Notes under the pieces: generated by a model
Told to the model about the DNA's origin: nothing
What the model saw: the letters and a program-made list of their open reading frames with translations, nothing else
The model's database searches: none
NCBI GenBank assembly: GCA_003116975.1
Contig: BGKB01000026.1
Coordinates: 62,001-126,000, forward strand
Direction of reading: 5' to 3'
Length of the DNA: 64,000 nucleotides
DNA from: Aurantiochytrium sp. KH105
Lineage: Eukaryota; Sar; Bigyra; Thraustochytrida; Thraustochytriidae
Program-made: the position numbers and the translations under genes
Part shown: piece by piece, positions 57,801-64,000 of the stretch
Layout: every line of letters starts with the position of its first letter
Numbering within the stretch: the stretch's first letter is position 1

Positions 57801-58043
57801 GGTCGTCGTCCGCGCCTTGGAGAGCTCTCGAAATTCGGGAGGTTCAAACTTATCGAGCTCGTCCCTGAGCGTCTGCACGTCCTCCGAATCTCTGTGCATC
57901 TCGAAAAAGTCGACCATGTTGCTCGCAGCTTTCATTGTGAGTCCGCGAATCGAGTACTCGGCTGGATCCGCGTCGTACACGACCTTGTCGCCTTCAATTC
58001 TAGGCAGCTTGCCAAAGCCATGGACGAGCTCAGATGTCTTCAT
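54885..58043 (-). CDS. TIR-like domain + TPR repeats + beta-class DNA amino-methyltransferase fusion
   Basis: One intact frame, 1,052 aa from the ATG at 58043. About 125-290 is a TIR-like domain: ADFFVSHAWGDKFELL (strand A), RFWLDIFAVNQ, and SWCWLEI, with Glu230 at the position of the catalytic Glu in TIR NADases. About 320-720 contains tetratricopeptide-like helices (EALGYLDESLQLRRKN, SLNNLVRIYHIMGR). About 740-1050 is a methyltransferase with motif IV SDAPYN (Asp766-Tyr769), motif X HPAQKP (His932) and motif I FLGTGS (1008-1013) in that order. This is the beta-class order of N6-adenine/N4-cytosine enzymes. A poly-Gly insert separates X and I. DAPY departs from the usual DPPY. A stop precedes the GTG at 58106, but AACAG there could be a splice acceptor, so an upstream exon is possible. 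Confidence 0.9.
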   Translation of the reverse strand: MKTSELVHGFGKLPRIEGDKVVYDADPAEYSIRGLTMKAASNMVDFFEMHRDSEDVQTLRDELDKFEPPEFRELSKARTTTRVKRESSVNSLDSEPPRSEADFGPSMTDGEDLSGSLEKFREIGWFGPADFFVSHAWGDKFELLVEALKNPSTSGSDTFSEHCKKRFWLDIFAVNQHYHADEEVNLRLNQEREADLNNFSRVIKNSREGAVLVLAPWDALVMQRSWCWLEITTALEENKKVLLALTPKMTNELRSVAYSYTRSREDLSRNEEHQINLCVKMLKNIDVERSDCLLSKDRKFIMERIESGLGKDLATKRVIGAVTSLLIGTADTLISKWQAQGTDKLYNNMLLNFTIDNREKANSLNNLVRIYHIMGRKTRSAQVCGEAIDIQRELIREAQVQKPSILQELEIELAVNLNSLGRVLGDRRDPARIEEALGYLDESLQLRRKNNHALIHESLYNIGRTYVLFLEKHKTSSAPFNDRVKKLREAQDFLEESRKLQEAIEKDEDRHLPSLGACYVFLGKVRDLLEDCEHESKNGSDPAQPPQQREVSRDSDEAFKFLIMGEEKQKVGFGSLDPRVFMTLLDQARHCARDLSWDPTTAWACYTKAHNGLMDQVKDYGGNPVSLLECKVEMLELMRKHDRYAATKHSSAEWKRHIDEGLQFVDWIVLSRPHLSDTNEVLALTRKIREYAIHKSGSKINLLLEQIRSNLSRQPSAFGNVYQQLKDKVAAENVACANCVPAALTMSMEDMFSCAPSGLADVIVSDAPYNRAIDTAWDEMGHQEFIAKIKRWARLMVRALAPEGIGFAFTDVTYASYWMHELRTARGAAPLHESSPDPAPEVLVESAIWYKPDAAWRRAFIDSNPQMKHAPTFDAPQVVRDCIEVVLIFRRSKASAVGFKDVVAELLAPDAANVWQLEKCKAPERLGGDAWHPAQKPLALMRALVRSAVDIAKRRKRSALQKSFENEDDSSGGGGGGGGGGNSDDNNDKKDDSFEKMLQDDVLVLEPFLGTGSAVVAAMLEGVQSAGCDLDSKWVEVVEQRILDVAKEKASA

Positions 58044-58726
58044 CCGGCTAAAATTCTTGGGTTCGCGCTCCTTTACAAAGGCCGCAAACCGTAGAAGAAA
58101 ACCCACTGTTTAACGTGTTGCGGAAATTCCGTAGCGTTAGTCAACGTGTTTTTATATTGCTTGCCGGCTCGAGGCCAAGAGCAACATCTTCTTTGAGAAG
58201 GATTAAACGTACAGGAGACACCTCGGCTGGCCTGCTTGCAGTCATCGTTCGTTTTCGCATCGATGGCGGCACGCTGCTTGCCGTCCGTCGCGTCTCTCCA
58301 TCTGTTGAGCTTGTCTACGTCTGTTTTGTCGCCTGTATCGACGCACTGGGGCGGCGTTGCCGTGTACATCTTGCTCTAGGCCCGCCTTGCGCAAGTGCGT
58401 GTAATCGGCGCGCGTGCTTAGACAGCCGAGCGAGCGATCTCACGCACACGAGCGGGCGCACGTCAACTATTTCTGGTCGGCTGTTTGCGGCCTTAAGATC
58501 AGCCGGCCGAATCAAGTTCAATAAAGTCCAGTCTAGTCCAGGTCTGGCCGGCCGACCGAGCCGAGCCGAGTCAGGCGGCCGCGGCACCGCGCCCGGCCGA
58601 GCTCCGTGCAGCTCCCGCCGCGCTCCACTTCTGCCGCGCGCGCGCGCGTGCGGTAAGCTGGCTCGCGTCGCGTATTTGCTTGCTCCGTGAACTTACTTGC
58701 TTGTGAGAGCCATCAGCAGCAGTCAG

Positions 58727-58727
<1 letters not shown>

Positions 58728-58764
<37 letters not shown>
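58728..58764. repeat. (CAG)n microsatellite
   Basis: About twelve CAG units in a non-coding stretch. Confidence 0.9.
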
Positions 58765-58766
<2 letters not shown>

Positions 58767-59156
58767 CACATTAGTAGTACTACAGGCAACGCACATCGGC
58801 ATTTGCGAGGTCGGCATCGCAGCGGAGGACAGGCCGCACGTCGGTCATAGCTTGGCGTGGTCGGGCTTTACGTTCGCTTGGGTTCAAGCTTGGCTTGGCT
58901 CCCTGCATCTATCTCCCATTCCACCCGAATCCGAGCCGCCGATCGAGTAATGACGCCTCCCAAAGCTCACGAACCCTCGGACAAGAACGCCATGCGACCA
59001 TCATCCTCTGCAGCTAGCTACTGCGCATCATCGCTACATACATTTCTTCCCATCATGAACTCCTCCGCTCCTCTTCGCAGATAAACAACACATCCCGCTC
59101 TTGCTCTTGTCTTCAAGTTCGCCTTGCCTCCTCGGCCCATTTTTGTGCTCTCCGCC

Positions 59157-59206
59157 CCTCCTCTCCTCTCCTCTCCTCTCCTCTCCTCTCCTCTCCTCTC
59201 CTCTCC
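59157..59206. repeat. (CTCCT)n pentamer array
   Basis: About ten tandem CTCCT units, pyrimidine-only on the plus strand and so prone to triplex or slippage. Confidence 0.92.
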
Positions 59207-59801
59207 CTCGAGTCCGCCTGCGCCTGCGACGCAGGTTTTCCGCGCCAGAAAAATTGCGGCCCGAGACGAGGTCCCTGCGCTGCGGCCTCAGATCGGCGGC
59301 TTCTCCTCGCGCTCAAATCTGTGCTCGCTCGCGCATGTCCTTCGCGCATATGCCGCCTCCATCCGCCCGCACGTATGACCGGGGTGGGACGGATGCACGC
59401 GCGTCTCCGCCGTCTGCTGCTGCTGCTGCCTGGTGCAGAGATGGGATGGACGGACTCGTCTGTCTCACGCCTCCATCGACCGTGCGATCCTCGCGGACCG
59501 GCGATCGATCGACCCGATCGATCGCACGGCATCGGCGACGGTGACCGAGACATGACGTAACGGAGACACGACATGACGGAGACATGTGATGATGGCGCGA
59601 CGGGCGAGCAAAACCTCGAGCAAAACGATCTCGGCATCATCTCTTTGTTGGCGCAAGCACGCCCGCGAGCGATCCGGGCGCGAGCTGCCGGAGAGGAGGG
59701 CGAGCGGGCGGCACGGGCTGAGCGCGCAGAGCAGAGCAGAGTAGCAGAGCAGCAGAGCAGCAGAGCAGAGCAGAGCAGAGCCGCGGCGTGCGGGCCCCGC
59801 G

Positions 59802-61355
59802 ATGAGCGAGGGCGTCAAGGCGGAGCGCGGCGGCGACGAGGATAGGGACGGCGGCGGCGGCGGCGGCGGCGACGGCGGCAGCGCGGAGGGCAGCGGCGGC
59901 GAACGACGCAAGCGCCAGCGCATGGCCGAGCAGAGCCGCGCCAGCCGCGAGAAGCGCAAGCGCGAGCTCGAGCAGCTGCGCACCGCGAACCGGCAGCTCA
60001 GGGATAAGAGCGAGGGCTTCCGAGCCAAGATCAAGCAGCTCGAGTCGCAGCTCGCCAACAACCTGTCCAGCGAGACCGTAGACATGATTCGCGAGAACTC
60101 CGCGCTCCGACTCCAGCTCCAAATGCACGAGCGCTTCATCCAGTCGTTCATGAAAATTGCATCGGGCCCATCCTCCTTTGCCGGCCAGCGCGTCCTCTGT
60201 CGCGAGGGCGCGGACGCGGCGCAGTCGTATGTGCGCGGCCTGGTGGCCGAGTCTCTCAAGTCCTGGAAGCCTCTCTTACTGCCTGCACCCTATACGTTTC
60301 CCATTGAGGACTTTCAGCTGCACTACAGCGTCACCGAGAACTTTTTCGGCGCGAGCAATCGTGGCATTGGCGATTCCAGGCGTTTGAATTTGCGTCTCGA
60401 CATGTCCTTTCCTGGCGTCCCGGCAAAGGACGTTGCAGAGTACTATTGGAAAACCTACCAGAGCGCCGAGGAAATGGATCGCTTGCTCAGTTTTAAAGCG
60501 CTTGAACTCGAGACCGTCGACGTTCCAGATGACGACACGGCCGTCATGTACAACCGAAAGACCTGGAATTCACCCTACCACAAGCCGACCGACGTCTCCT
60601 TCAAAACCAATGACGAGGATGCTGTCTTCATCATTAATCGTCAAAAGGAGTGGATGCCGCGCTCAACTTTGCGTCCACCAAGCACACCCTCCGCCGACGC
60701 GTCTTCTTCTTCCTCCTCCTCTTCCTGTCCTTCTTCCTCCTCGTCCGCAACAAATGCACACGTAATCGACCCCTTTGTCGGCAAAACCGAAGCCACTGTC
60801 GTGGCCATGACTTCCACCCGATCCACACATGAAGCGATGCGCTCGTACAAAACAGCACGAGAGCGAGCTAGTGCTCCAGCAGCTAGCGACGACGAGGTCG
60901 CTACCGACACCCACTCTGACCGCGAGCATCAAGGACTTGCATCCGAAAGTAAAGACGATCACGGGAACGGGGCGAGTGCGACGGCCTGCAAGGGGCAAAA
61001 GTCGACCACATCATCAGCGTCTGCTAATGTTCAGCACATTACTTCCGTGATTGCGCAAGGGGCGATCGTATGGTACGATGACCGATCGTCGCGAAGTCGT
61101 CTTGTCGTAGTACTGAGCTACCCGCAAAACTTTCGTTGGCTTAACCACACCTTTGCCGATGTGGTGAGCGACGGTTCCGTAACGGGCGAGGGTTTTGCGG
61201 CCCTTTTAATGCATATTGGTTCGAGACTCGAGACGATCTTTGGCGCCCGAATGGCCGCTGCCACAGCTGCCACGGCCGATTCAGATCCCACAGAACCGAA
61301 TGGCTCTGACGATGTCATCTCACATCAGCCCGTCTCAGTCGCGCCCCCGCCATGA
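59802..61355 (+). CDS. Atypical bZIP protein with a START-like C-terminal region
   Basis: A 517-aa protein. A Gly/acidic leader is followed by a bZIP at about 34-90: basic region RRKRQRMAEQSRASREKRKR and heptads Leu59, Leu66, Phe73, Leu80. The bZIP signature N-x7-R-x9-L fits exactly with Arg49 and Leu59, but the Asn position (41) is Met. Residues about 100-290 form a globular domain (FPIEDFQLHYSVTENFFGAS, LRLDMSFPGVPAKDVAEYYW) that resembles START/SRPBCC lipid-binding folds attached to bZIP-like regions in oomycetes and relatives. A Ser-rich linker and a second beta-rich part (LVVVLSYPQNFRWLNHTF) complete it. It is a probable nuclear regulator, and DNA-site preference may be altered. The ATG at 59802 precedes the basic region directly. 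Confidence 0.75.
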   Translation: MSEGVKAERGGDEDRDGGGGGGGDGGSAEGSGGERRKRQRMAEQSRASREKRKRELEQLRTANRQLRDKSEGFRAKIKQLESQLANNLSSETVDMIRENSALRLQLQMHERFIQSFMKIASGPSSFAGQRVLCREGADAAQSYVRGLVAESLKSWKPLLLPAPYTFPIEDFQLHYSVTENFFGASNRGIGDSRRLNLRLDMSFPGVPAKDVAEYYWKTYQSAEEMDRLLSFKALELETVDVPDDDTAVMYNRKTWNSPYHKPTDVSFKTNDEDAVFIINRQKEWMPRSTLRPPSTPSADASSSSSSSSCPSSSSSATNAHVIDPFVGKTEATVVAMTSTRSTHEAMRSYKTARERASAPAASDDEVATDTHSDREHQGLASESKDDHGNGASATACKGQKSTTSSASANVQHITSVIAQGAIVWYDDRSSRSRLVVVLSYPQNFRWLNHTFADVVSDGSVTGEGFAALLMHIGSRLETIFGARMAAATAATADSDPTEPNGSDDVISHQPVSVAPPP

Positions 61356-61864
61356 CACCTTGCGTACATTTTAGCTTTTCCCTACTTTAGATGAGTTAAC
61401 TTCTGGAAAAGACTGAGCGTCGTAGCACGGTCGAATGGTCGGTCAGGTCATCCATCGCGTGTCAGGTCAAGATCCAGTTCACTCATACCACCATCTATCT
61501 ATCTATCAATTTTATGCTTCGAATTTGCCATTTAGCTTGCAGCAAACGAAGGCATGTCGTTTGGAGTTCCAAGGTTCTTCATTACAAGCCAGTCCTTACG
61601 GGCTGAAATTGCATCGCAAACGTTCTTCTTCTTCGTGCTTTTTTTTTTTTTTTTTTTCAGATGTCTATTCAAGAAACATTTGTCTTGCTGCTTTTTCCTT
61701 CTTTCTACCAGCAGTCCACTTTTTCTCAAAGTCATTCAGTCAGGCAAATATACAGACAGAAAGACAGAAAGACAAAAAAACAAACAGCCAGACAGTCACA
61801 AAGCAAGCTTGAACATCGTGATACTACACAACAATGAAAATCCAGTAGGTACTTCAAAAACAGG
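61356..61864. other. Tail-to-tail region, poly-T tract
   Basis: 509 bp between the convergent bZIP and JmjC genes, with a 19-T run (61639-61657) and AGACAGAA-type repeats (61753-61790). No gene recognised. Confidence 0.55.
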
Positions 61865-63841
61865 TCAGTCGGAGGAGCGATTCTGCAAAACGATCGCGCC
61901 GCGATCCAACAGAGACTGAGCAAGCTTGAGTGCGGCCGCCTCGTCGTCGAGAAGTTCCTTGACCTCAACACCCATAGGGTAGACCGCAATGAGTTTGCCA
62001 AGAAGTTCCTCCACGCCCGAGTTCAATGGCACGTCCATGAACTGACTCTTGTCCATGGGTCCAGGAGGGCCCATGTGATTCTCGCGTTTGTTCGCATGCG
62101 AAAAGTATACTCGAAGTACTTCGTCACCGCCCTCATCGGGATCTTCTTCCTCCTCTGCTGCATTTTCAGCGCCATTCGCGTCTCTCATCTTTTCTCCCGC
62201 TCCAGCTTCTTCCTTCTGCGCATCACCGGTGCCTTTCTCAGGTGAAGAGCCATTCTGCTCATCGCCTCTCGAGGACCTTGCCGCTTTCGACCTTGTCGAG
62301 GACCTATTTCCATTCTGTGGCCCAGATGAAGCGTTCTCATCACGGGTGGCTTCCTTTTTTCCAGCATCGGCGCCCGACGTGTCAATCTCTTCGTCTTCCT
62401 CCTCCCCTGCTTCTTCTTTTCCTTCCTCATCCTCGTCGTCGTCCTCGTCGTTGTCGTCGTCCTCTTCTCCTTCTTCGCCGTCGTCGTCTTCCTCTTCTCC
62501 TTCCTCTTCTTCGTCAGCGAGATCCACGAGACGCAAGAGAAGGTATCTAGGATCGAGCACGCGGACCTTGTCCGTGGACTGCAAAGGTGCCACCTGCGTC
62601 TTGCACGAGGATCTTGCAAAAGGAGGAAGACGGCCGAGCATAAAGTCAGATGCAAAGTCGTCGACGGCCTCGTGATAGGCTTGCGTCACAGAGCCGTCCT
62701 CCATCGGATCCGAAGAGGAAAGCTCTTCAGTAATGGAGCGAAGCAGCGTCACCATCGTGGAAAGCATCTTGCTGCCAGGCCCGGCTGCGCTCGTTTTTCC
62801 CAGCGTGCCATTGTTCGCAAGATAGCCTACAGGAAGGCCGCGGCGAAAGCGAACGTCTGACGAGGCTGCTGCGTCGAGCAGCTTGGTAAAGGATGCCTCC
62901 AAAAAGTTATAAAAAGTCTGATTCTGATGCGTCGAAAGTGTAATGTGTACCGAGTGCTCCGAACCCTCTGCCTGGGCATAATGCGTCGTACCGCGCGGCA
63001 GGTACAAAAGGTCGCCAGGCCGAAGCACAACCTCCATGCGTTTCTTGCCGAGTCGCTGCAAATCCTCAGAGTACTCCATGGCCAACACCTGATGCGGCTC
63101 TGCGGCGTCGTGCACAAACCAGCGCTTTTCGCCCGCACACTGCAGCACAAAGACATCCACGTCGTCATAGTGCGGGGCTAAACCCTGGGTCCCAGGGGGC
63201 GTAATGTACACGTTGGCCCCCCAGAGCGCATCAAAGTCCGCCTCAAGACTTGCCATGTGTTTCCACAGTGCATTGACATAGCGCTGTGGCTGGAAAAATT
63301 GAACCGTAGATGACTTAAGGTGCGCTCGCATCGACTTTTCCGTGACTGGAGCACCTACCTTGTGCATCACCTCTTTCGTTTTGCCGTCGGCACAGGACAC
63401 GACATTGAGATCGCGCCCGTACACAAACTTGTGCGACTTGACCAGTTTAATGAGGTCTTCCACGCTAAAGAGCCGCGACGCGAGATCGTCCGGGAGCTTG
63501 TCTGCACCCTGGGCGTCGGATTGCGTCTCTTCGTCATTGGCGGAGTTGGCCGCGGCCCTTGCGCCCTTGCGTTTGCGCCCACCCCTCTTGCGCGCCGAGC
63601 TCGACTTGCTCTTGGACTGGGCGTCTTCTTTGGCCTGCTCCTCCTCGTCCTCCTTGCCGGCGAGGTCGACTCTGGACACGTGCAGGGCCTCTTTCTGCCA
63701 CACGCTCTCGATGAAGTGCTCCGCAGACACGAGCGGGCCCAGCAGCCAGCTCACGCTGTCGGTGCCCTCCGTGCGGCTCCGTCCGGGCTGCCGCGTCCCC
63801 TGCGAGACGTCGCCGGCATGGTCCGGGCGCGACTTCTTCAT
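61865..63841 (-). CDS. JmjC ribosomal oxygenase, RIOX1/NO66 (or MINA53) type
   Basis: A 658-aa protein from the ATG at 63841. SWLLGPLVSAEHFIESVWQK begins the family N-terminal block. The JmjC barrel follows (about 130-330) with Fe(II) ligands His224-x-Asp226 (APHYDDVDVF) and His287 (LPRGTTHYAQ), and the 2-oxoglutarate-binding GEKRWFV region. A C-terminal winged-helix part is split by a very acidic insert (about 440-560, Glu/Asp runs) before RVYFSHANKRENHMG and a final EELLGKLIAVYPMGVEVKEL. RIOX enzymes hydroxylate a histidine in ribosomal proteins uL2/uL15 in the nucleolus. A basic stretch (SSARKRGGRKRKG) is a likely nucleolar signal. The frame stays open to the right edge without ATG, so a start beyond the window cannot be excluded. 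Confidence 0.9.
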   Translation of the reverse strand: MKKSRPDHAGDVSQGTRQPGRSRTEGTDSVSWLLGPLVSAEHFIESVWQKEALHVSRVDLAGKEDEEEQAKEDAQSKSKSSSARKRGGRKRKGARAAANSANDEETQSDAQGADKLPDDLASRLFSVEDLIKLVKSHKFVYGRDLNVVSCADGKTKEVMHKVGAPVTEKSMRAHLKSSTVQFFQPQRYVNALWKHMASLEADFDALWGANVYITPPGTQGLAPHYDDVDVFVLQCAGEKRWFVHDAAEPHQVLAMEYSEDLQRLGKKRMEVVLRPGDLLYLPRGTTHYAQAEGSEHSVHITLSTHQNQTFYNFLEASFTKLLDAAASSDVRFRRGLPVGYLANNGTLGKTSAAGPGSKMLSTMVTLLRSITEELSSSDPMEDGSVTQAYHEAVDDFASDFMLGRLPPFARSSCKTQVAPLQSTDKVRVLDPRYLLLRLVDLADEEEEGEEEDDDGEEGEEDDDNDEDDDEDEEGKEEAGEEEDEEIDTSGADAGKKEATRDENASSGPQNGNRSSTRSKAARSSRGDEQNGSSPEKGTGDAQKEEAGAGEKMRDANGAENAAEEEEDPDEGGDEVLRVYFSHANKRENHMGPPGPMDKSQFMDVPLNSGVEELLGKLIAVYPMGVEVKELLDDEAAALKLAQSLLDRGAIVLQNRSSD

Positions 63842-64000
63842 CTCCTCTCGCTCGCCGAGAGCCCCGGGGTCGGAGGGCAGCTGCCACACCGCGGCGCGTG
63901 CTGTGCGGCGACTTGCGGCCGCGCCCGTCCCTCGCGTGCCTGCAGCCGATGCGCGCGCTTGGCTTCTGCTGCTGCTCCAAGGAAAATAAGCTTTGGCGGG

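Larger units (their letters stand above)
58044..59801. other. Long divergent 5' region between the TIR-MTase and bZIP genes
   Basis: 1.76 kb without a credible ORF. It holds TTGCGCAAGTGCG (58387-58399, a CGCAAGT-type element), a (CAG)n run (58728-58764), a CTCCT pentamer array (59157-59206), GATCGATC-rich sequence at about 59500-59530 and an AGAGC array (59733-59780) just before the bZIP ATG. A 5' exon of the TIR-MTase gene could lie in its left part. Confidence 0.5.

Noticed and set aside
58073..58369. 98-codon minus-strand frame upstream of the TIR-MTase gene as its first exon
   Set aside because: It is in a different frame, Cys/Arg-rich and lacks a convincing donor. A 5' exon is possible but cannot be fixed from sequence.
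59157..59206. Regular short repeats considered as a CRISPR-like array
   Set aside because: Pure pentamer microsatellite without spacers, in a eukaryotic context.
61629..61660. Poly-T plus CAG as a splice acceptor or retrotransposon tail
   Set aside because: No exon follows in either direction and no target-site duplication or reverse-transcriptase sequence is nearby. It is a simple tract in a 3' region.

Overview
This is a gene-dense, GC-rich nuclear segment from a flagellate-bearing protist, most likely a heterotrophic stramenopile such as a thraustochytrid. The eukaryotic reading rests on GT-AG introns, SNARE, EHD, TM9, CTNNBL1 and LSm genes, and no bacterial-style operons. The axonemal dynein p28 chain and a WDR93-like protein imply motile flagella. 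Only three short introns (107-131 bp) can be placed with confidence, and most genes are single long ORFs. The lineage call is inference from gene style and composition, not a database match.

Layout. Positions 1-16000: an RGG/Q-rich protein cut by the left edge (-), a divergent SLC25-type carrier (+), an ankyrin protein (-, one intron), DNALI1/p28 (+), a WDR93-like axonemal protein (-, one intron), a doubtful small coiled-coil gene (-), and a WW/C2HC-zinc-finger protein (+). Positions 16000-33200: a PX-PH phospholipase D (-) head to head with WDR76 (+), then a very large ROCO protein ending in a trypsin/HtrA-like serine protease (-), head to head with a Ski2/DDX60-like helicase (+). Positions 33200-50000: a 168-bp-period tandem duplication, cytochrome b5, Sec20, a TPR protein, an unknown protein, an LSm10-like protein, an EHD ATPase, TAM41, cathepsin Z, an unknown membrane protein and CTNNBL1. 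Positions 50000-64000: TM9SF, a decayed DNAJA fragment, a WD40 protein with a CAAX box, a TIR-TPR-DNA methyltransferase fusion, an atypical bZIP protein and a RIOX/NO66-type JmjC ribosomal oxygenase at the right edge.

Organisation. Genes alternate strand almost one by one, giving many head-to-head pairs with shared 5' regions and very tight tail-to-tail ends (about 100-210 bp). Long GC-rich 5' regions carry a recurrent element, CGCAAGT followed by SSASAATG, sometimes as perfect inverted pairs with a 9-bp spacer, and also AGGC/GCCT tetranucleotide runs.

Most genes are housekeeping (secretion, mitochondrial lipid, splicing, cilia). The standouts are two multidomain proteins with immune-like architecture: ROC-COR fused to an intact-looking Ser protease, and TIR-TPR fused to a beta-class amino-methyltransferase. 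The ROCO-protease shares its promoter region with a helicase of the family that contains animal DDX60. Whether these act together is untested inference.
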